64,000 nt of DNA from Brevibacillus humidisoli (lineage in GTDB: Bacteria > Bacillota > Bacilli > Brevibacillales > Brevibacillaceae), in NCBI RefSeq assembly GCF_020923435.1, contig NZ_CP087263.1:2065970-2129969 (forward strand), read 5' to 3'. A program made the translations under genes and the position numbers. How positions within the stretch are numbered: the first letter of the stretch is position 1; every line of letters starts with the position of its first letter. Below are positions 8,917-17,466 of this stretch, one piece after another. The notes beneath the pieces were generated by a model. The model was not told the DNA's origin and searched no databases. It saw only the letters and a list, made by a program, of their open reading frames with translations.

Positions 8917-10239
8917 TTATCTCTGAAGCTGAACGCTATCCGGGACGCGATCCAGACGAATCAAGTCGTCCAATGTTTCCCGCTCCACAACCAACCGCGC
9001 ATTCCCGTCTTTGACGAAAACCACTGCTGGTCGCGTGATCCGGTTGTAATTGTTGGCCATCGCATATCCATAGGCTCCGGTACAGGGAACAGCCAGGATA
9101 TCGCCAGAGCTGACGGGTGGCAGGGGCACGTCCCAGATCAGCATATCACCAGATTCACAGCACTTGCCGGCAATGGAGACCTGTTCACTTGCCTGTTCGT
9201 TCATCCGGTTGGCTACTGCAGCTTCATACTTGGCCTGGTAAAGTGCAGGCCGCAAGTTATCCGTCATGCCCCCGTCTACAGCAACGTATTTGCGAACGCC
9301 AGGTATCTCTTTTACCGATCCAATCTGATACAAAGTGGTGCCGCTCTCACCGACAATACTGCGGCCTGGCTCGATCCACAGCTCTGGGTAGGGGATCTTC
9401 CGTTGGTCAAACTCCCTCCGCACCGCTTCCGTCATCGATTGGATGTATGCCGCCGGTTCGCGAGGTGTGTCCCCCTCGACATAGCGGATTCCATATCCGC
9501 CACCAAGATTGACCACCTGGGCCGTATATCCCGTCGACTCGCTTACCTCTCGTAGAAACTCAGCAATATGGGCGACGGCCGCCACGAATCCGTCCGTCTC
9601 AAAAATCTGTGAACCGATGTGGCAGTGTACGCCCAACAGTTCCAGTGCTTCTCCCTGCAAACTTGTACGAATCGCTTGCAGCGCCTGCCCACTCTTCATG
9701 TCAAAACCAAACTTGGAATCCTGCTGACCAGTGGAAATGTATTCGTGTGTGTGTGCCTCCACTCCCGGAGTAATCCGCAGCAGAACCGATGCTGTTTTTC
9801 CCAGTTCTTTGGCCAGGAGATTGAGCATCTCCAGCTCGTAAAAATTATCAGCGACAAAGCAGCCAATCCCTGCCTCCAGGGCCATTGACAGTTCTTCCAA
9901 CGATTTGTTATTGCCGTGAAAGTGAATCCGCTCGGCAGGGAACCCAGCCTTCAAAGCTGTGTACAGCTCACCAGCTGAAACCACGTCAAGCGACAGTCCT
10001 TCCTCCTCGACCAGTCTGCAGATCGCCATGGTGCAGAACGCTTTGCTTGCATAGGCAACCTGAAAAGAAAAACCGGTATCTTGAAACGCTCTGACAAACG
10101 CCCGGCAGTTGTCGCGAATCAGCTGTTCATCATATACATACAGCGGCGTACCGTACTCCTTGACCAGTTCCATCACATCACAGCCGCCAATCTCGAGATG
10201 ACCTTGGCTGTTTATCCTGCTGGTACCATGTAAGTACAT
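8917..10239 (-). CDS. lysA: Diaminopimelate decarboxylase
   Basis: PLP enzyme that decarboxylates meso-diaminopimelate to L-lysine, the last step of lysine synthesis. About 440 aa. The alanine-racemase-type barrel carries the PLP lysine motif (VAYASKAF, near residue 60), the HCHIGSQ strand, the glycine-rich phosphate loop (NLGGGYGI) and the C-terminal CCESGD active-site loop. The ATG at 10239 was chosen because GGGGGAGGAG precedes it at good spacing. It lies downstream of spoVAF as in B. subtilis. The 230-base gap before it holds a promoter-like pair and a terminator, suggesting control by attenuation (see separate entries). Confidence 0.95.
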   Translation of the reverse strand: MYLHGTSRINSQGHLEIGGCDVMELVKEYGTPLYVYDEQLIRDNCRAFVRAFQDTGFSFQVAYASKAFCTMAICRLVEEEGLSLDVVSAGELYTALKAGFPAERIHFHGNNKSLEELSMALEAGIGCFVADNFYELEMLNLLAKELGKTASVLLRITPGVEAHTHEYISTGQQDSKFGFDMKSGQALQAIRTSLQGEALELLGVHCHIGSQIFETDGFVAAVAHIAEFLREVSESTGYTAQVVNLGGGYGIRYVEGDTPREPAAYIQSMTEAVRREFDQRKIPYPELWIEPGRSIVGESGTTLYQIGSVKEIPGVRKYVAVDGGMTDNLRPALYQAKYEAAVANRMNEQASEQVSIAGKCCESGDMLIWDVPLPPVSSGDILAVPCTGAYGYAMANNYNRITRPAVVFVKDGNARLVVERETLDDLIRLDRVPDSVQLQR

Positions 10240-10281
10240 AATCTTCTCCTCCCCCACCCTCGCTCAATTCCGTATCATATA

Positions 10282-10312
10282 AGAAAAACAACTGACGCAA
10301 TGACGCCAGTTG
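10282..10312 (-). terminator. Terminator in the lysA leader, or end of the spoVA operon
   Basis: A 9-bp stem (CAACTGGCG / CGTCAGTTG, one G-T pair) with a 6-base loop, followed by TTTTTC on the minus strand, 43 bases upstream of the lysA start. A CAGTTGC segment near 10366-10372 is complementary to the 5' arm, so an alternative antiterminator pairing is possible. It could instead simply end the spoVA transcript. Confidence 0.7.
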
Positions 10313-10426
10313 CTCGATAGGTCCATTCTACTGCGACAAGTCCTTGCTGAACATGGGCGAAGCAACTGTTCAGTAGGAGTTGTCTGACTCTACTTGCACG
10401 TTCGGCGAACCATGCTGCTTCTCGTT

Positions 10427-10456
10427 ACTATACCACAGCGCGAGACAGCTTGACAA
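10427..10456 (-). promoter_or_regulatory. Candidate sigma-A promoter for lysA
   Basis: TTGTCA (10451-10456), 18-bp spacer, TATAGT (10427-10432), just past the spoVAF stop. A transcript from here would run through roughly 110 bases of leader before reaching the terminator at 10282-10312. Confidence 0.55.
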
Positions 10457-10468
10457 TGGGAGATCATC

Positions 10469-11950
10469 CTATTGGCGAAACGGGTTCTGCGGCTTGACAA
10501 TGCTAGGTCTCGTTTTCTTGTACGGGATGGCCATCCGGATCAGCACATCCTTCATAGCCTTGTGGTCAAACGGGATAAAGGGCCACAAGTATGGTGTGTC
10601 CAATGAACGGGTGAGCGCAAGGACGATCAAAACGAGCGTCATCCCAAGCACAAATCCAGGAACCGAGAAAAAGCCTACCATCAGCAGCAAAAACATCCGA
10701 ACCAACCGATTGGCCAGACTCAGTTCATAACTAGGTGTTGCAAACGTGCCGATCGCCGCTACAGCTAGGTAGAGAATCACTTCCGGCGTAAACAATCCTA
10801 CTTTCATCGCCACTTCGCCAATCAGGATAGCCGCGATCAAGCCCATCGCTGTTGCTAATGGAGTAGGCGTATGAATCGCAGCCATTCGCATTAGATCTAC
10901 GCCTAATTCCGCCATGATAAACTGGGCAATCAAGGGCACACTGCCCTTTTCTTTGACACCGATGTAGTCCAGTTGTTCAGGAACTAGTGAGGGATGCAGT
11001 ACCAAAAGCGCCCATAGTGGAAGCAAAAAGATCGAGGCGATGATGCCAAAAAATCGAACCCAGCGCAAATAGGCACCAACAACCGGCGTCTGCCTGTATT
11101 CCTCAGCGTGCTGAACGTGATGGAAGTAGGTGGTGGGCGTAATCATGACACTAGGTGAGGTATCGACGAAAACAAGGACATGCCCCTCAAACAGGTGGAT
11201 AGCCGCTACATCCGGACGCTCCGTGTAGCGAACCAGCGGAAACGGATTCCACGATCTTCGGATAATGAACTCTTCCACCGTCTTTTCGGCCATCGGAATC
11301 CCGTCAATGTCGACATGTTGGATGCGATCCTTTAAGGCAGTGATCAGTTTCGGATTGGCAACGTCTTTCAGATAAGCCAGCGCTACATCCGTTTTGGAGC
11401 GCTTACCCACCTTCATGATCTCAAATCGCAGCCGTCCGTCACGTATCCGTCTCCGGGTGAGAGCTGTGTTGACAACGAGGGTTTCCGTGAAGCCGTCGTG
11501 CGCACCGCGGACTACTTTTTCCAGGTCTGGTTCTTCTGGAGTACGTCCCGGATACTTTTTGGAGTCGAGGATGATGGCCTGCTGCTCCCCTTCAATGACC
11601 AAACCGACTTGTCCCATCAGCACTTTATCCATGAACTCGTCGGTTGTCCCCACCTTCTCCATCTGGTAGAAGGGGATATATTTGTGGTACAGCTTCTCCA
11701 ACTCTTCGGTATCCAGTTGGCTGCCTTCCACATTGTTCAGGTCGCGCAGCACCATCGTTACAATTTCATTGTCGGCAAATCCATTAATGTAGTACAGAAC
11801 AATTCGCCGTCCGCCCACCTTCAGCTCATGAGCATCGATGTCAAAACTCTCGCCGACTCCCAGTTTCGCATCCAGATATTCTTTATTTTCATCCACGTTG
11901 GTCGATATGGGTCGACTCTCCCCTTCTTTGTTCCCCCGCAGGCTTGTCAT
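10469..11950 (-). CDS. spoVAF: Stage V sporulation protein AF
   Basis: About 493 aa, related to the A subunits of GerA-type germinant receptors. A large soluble N-terminal part (1-290) is followed by five or so membrane segments (about 300-440). It belongs to the forespore-expressed spoVA operon, whose products form the dipicolinic acid channel of the spore inner membrane; SpoVAF is accessory for germination. The ATG at 11950 has AAAGGAG upstream, and the frame open to 12064 only shadows spoVAEA. It overlaps the 3' end of spoVAEA by about 60 bases and is the last gene of the operon. Confidence 0.93.
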   Translation of the reverse strand: MTSLRGNKEGESRPISTNVDENKEYLDAKLGVGESFDIDAHELKVGGRRIVLYYINGFADNEIVTMVLRDLNNVEGSQLDTEELEKLYHKYIPFYQMEKVGTTDEFMDKVLMGQVGLVIEGEQQAIILDSKKYPGRTPEEPDLEKVVRGAHDGFTETLVVNTALTRRRIRDGRLRFEIMKVGKRSKTDVALAYLKDVANPKLITALKDRIQHVDIDGIPMAEKTVEEFIIRRSWNPFPLVRYTERPDVAAIHLFEGHVLVFVDTSPSVMITPTTYFHHVQHAEEYRQTPVVGAYLRWVRFFGIIASIFLLPLWALLVLHPSLVPEQLDYIGVKEKGSVPLIAQFIMAELGVDLMRMAAIHTPTPLATAMGLIAAILIGEVAMKVGLFTPEVILYLAVAAIGTFATPSYELSLANRLVRMFLLLMVGFFSVPGFVLGMTLVLIVLALTRSLDTPYLWPFIPFDHKAMKDVLIRMAIPYKKTRPSIVKPQNPFRQ

Positions 11951-12527
11951 GTTTACCACCCCACTCACTCCTTTCCAGAATCCATTCCACTGCTTTCCGC
12001 GTAACCGGGCAGCCGCGGCGAACGCTGTCTTTCCCCTGCATCTTTCCGATATCGCCGATTCCAATCACACAAGGAATCCGATATTTGTTGAGGATATCGA
12101 CAGTATCACCGTAGATTCGGTTCTCCAGATGCTTGGCCGGATTTCCGTCTTTGTCGACTGCTTCCTCAATGATGTTGCCTTTGTTGTCTACGGAATACTT
12201 GACACTCGTGCCATGCACCCAGCGCGTATTGGAGGCAACGGCAATCACGCCAAGGACCTCCACATCAGGATGGAGCATCACATACTCGATCGCTTGCTCT
12301 CCAAGGCCGCGACCGTAATTCCCATTGTCATCAAACATGACCAATACGGGGTCGGCAGCAGCTTGCTTGATTAGCTCCACCACCTGTGATCCGCTCAGCG
12401 GCGTTGGGTTGCCTGCAGACAGCGAAATACATCGTCCACCCACCTGCTTGGCTACCGTCTCGATCGCCCGCTGGGCAACATGATCACCATCGGTGATAAG
12501 AATTACTTTGCGGGACTTCTCTCCCAT
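11889..12527 (-). CDS. spoVAEA: Stage V sporulation protein AEA
   Basis: About 212 aa, soluble. It shows the SpoVAEa pattern: KVILITDGDHVAQRAIETVA at the N-terminus, then SGSQVVELIKQA and VMFDDNGNYGRGLGEQA. Its role within the SpoVA set (DPA movement and germination) is not well defined in the family. The ATG at 12527 with GGTGG upstream gives the conserved N-terminus; GTG codons a few positions earlier are alternatives. It follows spoVAE after 22 bases and overlaps spoVAF. Confidence 0.88.
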   Translation of the reverse strand: MGEKSRKVILITDGDHVAQRAIETVAKQVGGRCISLSAGNPTPLSGSQVVELIKQAAADPVLVMFDDNGNYGRGLGEQAIEYVMLHPDVEVLGVIAVASNTRWVHGTSVKYSVDNKGNIIEEAVDKDGNPAKHLENRIYGDTVDILNKYRIPCVIGIGDIGKMQGKDSVRRGCPVTRKAVEWILERSEWGGKHDKPAGEQRRGESTHIDQRG

Positions 12528-12549
12528 ATGTTCCACCACCACATGCTGG

Positions 12550-12900
12550 TCACCCTCTCGGCTTGAAGAGCAGCGAAGCAAGAAATCCAAAAACAATCGC
12601 AGCGGATATACCAGCACTGGTAACCTCAAAGATACCTGTCAACACCCCGACAATACCGTGCTGCTCGGCTTCTGCTATCGCTCCGTGGTACAACGAGTGT
12701 CCGAAACTGGTAATCGGTACAGTAGCTCCTGCACCGGCAAACTCGATAAATGGATCGTATACACCGACAAAGTCGAGCACGACACCTGCAACAACGAGTG
12801 TACTCATCACGTGGGCCGGTGTCAGCTTGACCACGTCCAGCAGCAGCTGGCCAATCACACAGATCAAGCCGCCCACCACAAATGCGATTACATACTCCAC
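12550..12900 (-). CDS. spoVAE: Stage V sporulation protein AE (AEb)
   Basis: About 116 aa, with four hydrophobic segments and the SpoVAC/AE family motif ([20 protein letters not shown]; later [15 protein letters not shown]). It is one of the membrane subunits of the spore DPA channel. The GTG at 12900 was chosen because it gives the family N-terminus (EYVIAF) and AAGGGG lies upstream. A two-copy short repeat (12915-13017) separates it from spoVAD and ends right at its ribosome site. Confidence 0.93.
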   Translation of the reverse strand: MEYVIAFVVGGLICVIGQLLLDVVKLTPAHVMSTLVVAGVVLDFVGVYDPFIEFAGAGATVPITSFGHSLYHGAIAEAEQHGIVGVLTGIFEVTSAGISAAIVFGFLASLLFKPRG

Positions 12901-12914
12901 TGCTCTTACCCCTT

Positions 12915-13017
12915 CCAATGAACTGGCGCTGCTTCGTCGATTTACTTCCTAGCAAGCCAGAATCTGAAGTGCCCTGGAGAGGGTACTTCCAATGAACTGG
13001 CGCTGCTTCGTCGATTC
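12915..13017. repeat. Two-copy short intergenic repeat between spoVAD and spoVAE
   Basis: A 30-base sequence beginning TTCCAATGAACTGGCGCTGC is present at 12915-12944 and again, perfectly, at 12988-13017, with 43 unique bases between (73-bp period). The copy nearer spoVAE ends at its ribosome-binding region. Unit and spacer both resemble the three-copy array at 53.2-53.4 kb (shared features: ACTGGCG, GCTGC, CGTCGA, ACTTCCT, AGCCAGA, AAGTGCCC), so the two sites belong to one dispersed repeat family. Confidence 0.85.
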
Positions 13018-13043
13018 CACTTGAAAACTACTGTCGTTTTGCA

Positions 13044-14078
13044 TCAGAATACTTCCAAGGCTACGGCGTGAGCAATACACGGGATGGAACTACCCTGTTG
13101 GTAACTAACCGGACTAAGAAGCGCTCCTGTCGCACAAACCAGAACCTTATTCAGTTGACCTCTCTGCAGTTGGGAAACGAGATAACCATACGTAACGGCA
13201 GCGCTGCTGGCACATCCGCTCGCACCGGCAAACACCTGCTGTTCCGGCGAATAGATCATCAACCCGCAGTCATCGTAGACGTGTTCCAGATCAAATCCCT
13301 CCTTGCGCATCAGCTCCTTGGCAATCGGGTACCCCACCGCAGCCAGGTCACCCGTGACGATCAGATCGTAGTCCTGCGGTTGACGCTGAGTATCGCGAAA
13401 ATGGGCCGCCAGTGTGGAAACAGCTGCAGGAGCCATCGCTGTGCCCATGTCATAGGGATCGGTAATACCCAAATCCAAGACTCGTCCCAACGTCGCGTAG
13501 GTTATCGCAGGACCGCTCCCATCTCTTCCCACCAGAGCAGCACCTGCGCCAGTCACCGTCCACTGTGCGGATGGCGGTTTTTGTCCACCGTACTCAGTGG
13601 GATAGCGGTACTGGCGCTCTGCGGTGGCATTGTGACTGCTGCAGGCTGCAATCACATGGTCGGCGAATCCGGCATCTACCAGAGCAGCTGCATTAGCCAA
13701 GGTCAACATCGATGTGGAACATGCGCCATACATGCCCATGAGCGGCATTCCCAGCAACTCTGCAGCAAACGATGTCGTGATATTTTGGTTGAGCAGATCA
13801 CCTGCGAGAATCAGGTCCACATCCTCTTTAGACAGTCCGCCCTTCTCAAGGGCGATTGTGACGGCATCTTCCATCAGTTTTCGTTCGGCTTTTTCCCACG
13901 AATCCTGACCGGCATACAGATCGGAATGAACCTTGTCAAAAAAGGTTGCGAGCGGACCTTCCCCTTCTTTCGGGCCAACGACGGCCGCTGATGCTTTCAA
14001 ACGCACATTACCAGTAAATTTCCACGTTTGCTTTCCAAGTTTTCGCGATGGCGCAGTCAGGTTTGTCACAACTGACAC
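13044..14078 (-). CDS. spoVAD: Stage V sporulation protein AD
   Basis: 344 aa, thiolase-fold protein that binds dipicolinic acid in the SpoVA complex. The thiolase-like nucleophile region (MYGACSTSMLTLANAAALVD) and the AACSSHNATAERQ segment are clear. The family is thought to have lost enzymatic activity. There is no membrane segment, so it is peripheral on the spore inner membrane. It lies 10 bases after spoVAC in the spoVA operon. Confidence 0.96.
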   Translation of the reverse strand: MSVVTNLTAPSRKLGKQTWKFTGNVRLKASAAVVGPKEGEGPLATFFDKVHSDLYAGQDSWEKAERKLMEDAVTIALEKGGLSKEDVDLILAGDLLNQNITTSFAAELLGMPLMGMYGACSTSMLTLANAAALVDAGFADHVIAACSSHNATAERQYRYPTEYGGQKPPSAQWTVTGAGAALVGRDGSGPAITYATLGRVLDLGITDPYDMGTAMAPAAVSTLAAHFRDTQRQPQDYDLIVTGDLAAVGYPIAKELMRKEGFDLEHVYDDCGLMIYSPEQQVFAGASGCASSAAVTYGYLVSQLQRGQLNKVLVCATGALLSPVSYQQGSSIPCIAHAVALEVF

Positions 14079-14088
14079 CTCCTCCCCA

Positions 14089-14562
14089 CTAGGCCAGCCC
14101 GAATAAGCTCTTGATCAAGCCAGCGATGAAGGCCGCCACTACTCCAAATACGATCACCGATCCAGCTAGTTTAAACATATTTCCGCCTACTCCCAGCACA
14201 TACCCCTCGCTGCGATGCTCAATTGCCGCTGATGCAATCGAGTTGGCAAAGCCCGTCACAGGTACGGCTGAGCCTGCTCCGGCATACTGACCAATGTTGT
14301 CATATACACCCAGGCCCGTCAGCAGAACGGAGAGAAAGATCAGCGTTGCCACCGTTGGATTGCTGGCTGTCTTCTCCGTAAAATCAAAGACGGCGATGTA
14401 AAAGTTCTGCAGCCCCTGACCAAGCAGACAGATCATTCCACCAACCCAAAAGGCCCGCCAGGAGTTGAGCAGTACATTGCGTCTTGGCTGAAACCTCGCT
14501 GCCTGCTGCTTGTACCGTTCCTTGGTCAGCTGCTGGAGCCGCTGATTGGATTTCGTCGCCAT
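14089..14562 (-). CDS. spoVAC: Stage V sporulation protein AC
   Basis: 157 aa membrane protein with a basic N-terminus and about four hydrophobic helices. The SpoVAC/AE signature (FWVGGMICLLGQGLQNFY; GAGSAVPVTGFANSIASAAI) is strong. SpoVAC is the mechanosensitive channel subunit for DPA release. A 106-base gap separates it from spoVAB; I see no terminator there. Confidence 0.95.
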   Translation of the reverse strand: MATKSNQRLQQLTKERYKQQAARFQPRRNVLLNSWRAFWVGGMICLLGQGLQNFYIAVFDFTEKTASNPTVATLIFLSVLLTGLGVYDNIGQYAGAGSAVPVTGFANSIASAAIEHRSEGYVLGVGGNMFKLAGSVIVFGVVAAFIAGLIKSLFGLA

Positions 14563-14668
14563 CGCTGATCACATCCTTTCTACATAACGTTTTGACGGTA
14601 TCGAGTTGATTTGCACAGATAGTTTTCCTGTTTCCAGACGAATCTATAAGCGGATTTTATTACCACAC

Positions 14669-15088
14669 TCATAAATGGAGCAACCACTGCAAACCTGAAC
14701 CCAGCACCTTGCCCAAAACCATTGCCATCAGCAGGGCGATGATATACCGATTCATCCGCAACCGCTTAGCGAGAATGGGAAAAACGTTGAGGACTTCAGT
14801 CAAGCCGGCCGCCAGCATCCCAACAAAGATCCCCGCAAACAATCCCCAAAAAAGTGTTGTGTAACGGCTAGCGTTGTACTTGAGATGAAAAAAATCGGTC
14901 ACGGTGAAAAACAGAGCCCCACAGACCAATGCCCACTCGTACCACCTGATATAGCGGCGGCTATTGGTTAGCTGCGTCAACCTGGGAATAATGTCGAGAA
15001 CGGTTATAAAGGCAACCAGGCCGCTGCCGACGGCCAATCCTCCACCCAACCCTACCACGATCAGCAAGAATAGCTGGATCATGCTCAT
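14669..15088 (-). CDS. spoVAB: Stage V sporulation protein AB
   Basis: 139 aa integral membrane protein with four predicted helices and the family N-terminus (LLIVVGLGGGLAVGSGLVAF). It is part of the DPA-uptake complex. The start overlaps the spoVAA stop by four bases, indicating coupled translation. Confidence 0.93.
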   Translation of the reverse strand: MSMIQLFLLIVVGLGGGLAVGSGLVAFITVLDIIPRLTQLTNSRRYIRWYEWALVCGALFFTVTDFFHLKYNASRYTTLFWGLFAGIFVGMLAAGLTEVLNVFPILAKRLRMNRYIIALLMAMVLGKVLGSGLQWLLHL

Positions 15089-15702
15089 GGTTTGGTCTTT
15101 TCGTTCTCCTTGTTTTCGTACTGCAAGTAGTACTGGTCAACGTTTTGCTGATAGAGAAACAATTCCACTTCCAACGGACTTGGTTCTTCATTGATCCGCT
15201 TTCGAAAGAGATGATTAAAAAACAGCACCATCCCCAATCCGATCCCCAAAGAATAGGGAATCTGCAGCAGCAGCGGCTGTTGATTGTGCTCACCCGTAAT
15301 CAGATAGTAAAGTCGCTGATGGACCTGAAGCATGCTGACATCCGTGTGAAAGTTCATGATGGCTAATCCCGAGCCGATAAACAGAACCACCCACACAAAA
15401 CCTACCAATAATAAATTGGGATTCCGGTGCGGACGGGCCACTTCCACGATTATTTGTGGTGCACCCTGAACCTCTAGTGGCACTTCGGGAAGCATCTGCC
15501 GCAACTTGCCGATCACCTGCATAATATCAATGATAATCAAATCCCCATCTTCCGGTTTGACTTGGTAAACGTGCAGTTTGGCGATACCCTTTTCTTTTTC
15601 TCCATCCCAGTACAGCTGGCAGATATCGCCAAGCGAGATCACTGCACCTGGTTTGACTGACAGACGCTTGCGCAGGCGCAGATACAACGGCTCGCTCATC
15701 AA
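15085..15702 (-). CDS. spoVAA: Stage V sporulation protein AA
   Basis: 205 aa. The N-terminal soluble domain (1-95, with VISLGDICQLYWDGEKEKGI) is followed by two membrane segments (about 97-120 and 150-180). First gene of spoVA. It is preceded by GGAGGG and by a sigma-F/G-type promoter centred about 45 bases upstream, consistent with forespore expression. Confidence 0.93.
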   Translation of the reverse strand: MMSEPLYLRLRKRLSVKPGAVISLGDICQLYWDGEKEKGIAKLHVYQVKPEDGDLIIIDIMQVIGKLRQMLPEVPLEVQGAPQIIVEVARPHRNPNLLLVGFVWVVLFIGSGLAIMNFHTDVSMLQVHQRLYYLITGEHNQQPLLLQIPYSLGIGLGMVLFFNHLFRKRINEEPSPLEVELFLYQQNVDQYYLQYENKENEKTKP

Positions 15703-15732
15703 GCTCCCTCCTCTGACAGGCTGGTTATAGGC

Positions 15733-15762
15733 TAGTATGTGCCCCGGACAACAGGAAAATGC
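15733..15762 (-). promoter_or_regulatory. spoVAp: Sigma-G (or sigma-F) promoter of the spoVA operon
   Basis: GCATT (15758-15762), 18-bp spacer, CATACTA (15733-15739). CATACTA matches the sigma-G -10 consensus (CATNHTA) completely, and the -35 matches GHATR in four of five positions. It lies between the sigF terminator and spoVAA, where B. subtilis has its sigma-G promoter. Confidence 0.8.
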
Positions 15763-15803
15763 AACAGGCGCGCGACCCTGACCCCCATGCCAAGAAGGAG
15801 GAC

Positions 15804-15840
15804 AAAAAAAGACCAGATCAAGCTACTGCTCAATCTGGTC
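15804..15840 (-). terminator. Terminator overlapping the end of sigF
   Basis: A 13-bp stem (GACCAGATTGAGC / GCTTGATCTGGTC, with G-U pairs) and a 4-base loop, then TTTTTTT on the minus strand. The 5' arm encodes the last sigF codons and the TAG lies in the loop and 3' arm region, so the coding end and the terminator are the same sequence. It separates spoIIA from spoVA transcription. Confidence 0.9.
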
Positions 15841-16578
15841 GCGTATCGTTTTTAAGATTCGTTTTTCCAACCGAGAAACCTGCACCTGTGAGATGCCCAG
15901 ACGCTCCGCTACCTCCGACTGCGTCTGATCCCTGTAGTACCTGAGGTAGACGATCAGTTGTTCTCGCTCGCTCAGCCGACTGATCGCATCTTTGATCGCG
16001 ATCTTGTCAAACCATTTTCCCATGTTGTCATCAGCAATCTGATCAATCAGCGTGATGGGATCTCCGTCGTTTTCAAACACGGTTTCGTGGATCGAAGAAG
16101 GTGCCCGGCTTGCCTCTTGGGCAAACACAACATCTTCCGGGCTGATGCCCAGCGCTTCGGCCACTTCGCCCACAGTAGGCGAACGTCCGAAGTGCTTATA
16201 CAGCTCGTCTTTGGTGCGGCGCACCTTGTTGGCCGTCTCTTTTAGCGAACGGCTTACTTTTACCGTCCCATCATCTCGCAGGAAACGCTGTATCTCGCCG
16301 ATAATCATCGGCACTGCGTAAGTGGAAAACTTGACGTCATAGTTCAGGTCAAACTTGTCCACGGCTTTCAAAAGCCCGATACAACCGATCTGGAACAAGT
16401 CATCCGCTTCATAGCCACGGTTGATAAACCGCTGTACGACTGACCACACCAAGCGGATGTTGCTGTTTACCAGACATTCGCGGGCCTCGGCATCCCCGCT
16501 TTGACTCTTTGCAATCAACTTTTTTACTTGTTCATTCGTCAAAAACGGCTGACCTGGTTGTTTGATTTCAGCTCCCAT
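15823..16578 (-). CDS. sigF: RNA polymerase sigma-F factor (SpoIIAC)
   Basis: 251 aa, first forespore-specific sigma factor. The sigma-70 regions are all readable: region 2 (NIRLVWSVVQRFINRGYEAD; DLFQIGCIGLLKAVDKFDL), region 3 (GRSPTVGEVAEALGISPEDV) and region 4 with its helix-turn-helix (QSEVAERLGISQVQVSRLEK). The SpoIIAB anti-sigma factor, encoded 10 bases upstream, holds it inactive until SpoIIAA is dephosphorylated. Its likely targets here include dacF and, partly, spoVA. Confidence 0.97.
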   Translation of the reverse strand: MGAEIKQPGQPFLTNEQVKKLIAKSQSGDAEARECLVNSNIRLVWSVVQRFINRGYEADDLFQIGCIGLLKAVDKFDLNYDVKFSTYAVPMIIGEIQRFLRDDGTVKVSRSLKETANKVRRTKDELYKHFGRSPTVGEVAEALGISPEDVVFAQEASRAPSSIHETVFENDGDPITLIDQIADDNMGKWFDKIAIKDAISRLSEREQLIVYLRYYRDQTQSEVAERLGISQVQVSRLEKRILKTIRDQIEQ

Positions 16579-16588
16579 GGCATTACCC

Positions 16589-17035
16589 CTAGTTTTGCAT
16601 GGCTTTTGCGAAGGAGAGACGCTTGGTCATGCGTATTCTCGTTCCTTTTCCGACGCTGGTTGCCACCTCGATTGAATCCACAAAGTTCTCCATAATGGTA
16701 AAACCCATACCCGATCGTTCCAGCTCCGGCTTTGTCGTGTACAGCGGCTGCATCGCTTGATCCAGGTCGTCGATGCCCTTCCCGTTATCTTCAATGACCA
16801 GTTCAATTAAGTCATCCTGGATCGATACCTCAATGTAGACGATCCCCTCCGGATTTTCTTCGTATCCGTGGATGATGGCATTGGTGACCCCTTCTGATAC
16901 GACCGTCTTGATCTCTTCCATCTCCTCCATCGTCACATCCAACTGGGAGATAAACGATGCGACAGCGACACGGGCAAACGATTCATTTTGGCTGAGGGCA
17001 GCAAACTGGAGGCGCATGAAATTCCGCAGACTCAC
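16589..17035 (-). CDS. spoIIAB: Anti-sigma-F factor, serine kinase
   Basis: 148 aa GHKL-fold protein that binds sigma-F and phosphorylates SpoIIAA. The N-box ([15 protein letters not shown]), G1 box ([10 protein letters not shown]) and G2 region ([15 protein letters not shown]) are present. I chose the GTG at 17035 directly after the spoIIAA stop, with GGGGGTGG upstream; an ATG six codons later is possible. Middle gene of spoIIA. Confidence 0.96.
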   Translation of the reverse strand: MSLRNFMRLQFAALSQNESFARVAVASFISQLDVTMEEMEEIKTVVSEGVTNAIIHGYEENPEGIVYIEVSIQDDLIELVIEDNGKGIDDLDQAMQPLYTTKPELERSGMGFTIMENFVDSIEVATSVGKGTRIRMTKRLSFAKAMQN

Positions 17036-17386
17036 TTACGCCACCCCCAATACGTGCAAAGCTTCTGCTTCGCTCTCACGAAACTTGATCACTTTAAACA
17101 GTCCCGACATTTCGAAGATCCGTTGAACGGTCGGATTGATCGAACAAACAACCATCTCTCCCGAACGGGCTGATACCTGTTTATACCGCCCAAGAATCAC
17201 ACCGATTCCGGAACTGTCCATAAACTCCAGGTCTTTTAGACTTAGTACAATGTGACGTATATCCGCATTACGAAGAACCTCATCCACTTTGTTACGCAGA
17301 TCGTTAGCCGTGTGATGATCCAGCTCTCCTCGCAGGCGAACGACGAGAACATCGTGTTTCGTCTCCATGTCGACAGACAGACTCAT
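17036..17386 (-). CDS. spoIIAA: Anti-anti-sigma factor
   Basis: 116 aa STAS-domain protein. The phosphorylatable serine lies in [13 protein letters not shown] (second Ser of the pair, near residue 57). When unphosphorylated it displaces sigma-F from SpoIIAB. The ATG at 17386 was chosen, with GAGGAG about ten bases upstream; the frame open to 17485 reads through the dacF terminator and is not coding. First gene of spoIIA. Confidence 0.95.
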   Translation of the reverse strand: MSLSVDMETKHDVLVVRLRGELDHHTANDLRNKVDEVLRNADIRHIVLSLKDLEFMDSSGIGVILGRYKQVSARSGEMVVCSINPTVQRIFEMSGLFKVIKFRESEAEALHVLGVA

Positions 17387-17422
17387 GTTCGGAACACTCC
17401 TCTTCCCGTTGATAGACTCTCT

Positions 17423-17448
17423 TTTCTCCGCACCAGCAGGCAATTCCT
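17423..17448 (-). promoter_or_regulatory. Candidate sigma-H promoter of spoIIA
   Basis: AGGAATT (17442-17448) matches the sigma-H -35 consensus exactly; after 13 bases GAGAAA (17423-17428) is a partial match to GAATWW. It lies 37 bases before the spoIIAA start and after the dacF terminator. The B. subtilis spoIIA operon is transcribed by sigma-H with Spo0A; I could not place a clear 0A box. Confidence 0.5.
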
Positions 17449-17466
17449 CCCAGTCGACAAAAGAAC

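Noticed and set aside
10282-10456. T-box or lysine riboswitch upstream of lysA
   Set aside because: AGAATGGACC only vaguely resembles the T-box core and lacks its pattern, and the leader is too short and without hallmark loops for the lysine riboswitch. It is kept as an unassigned attenuator.
13068-13991. 307-codon open frame on the plus strand opposite spoVAD
   Set aside because: Antisense shadow of a conserved gene without start signals.
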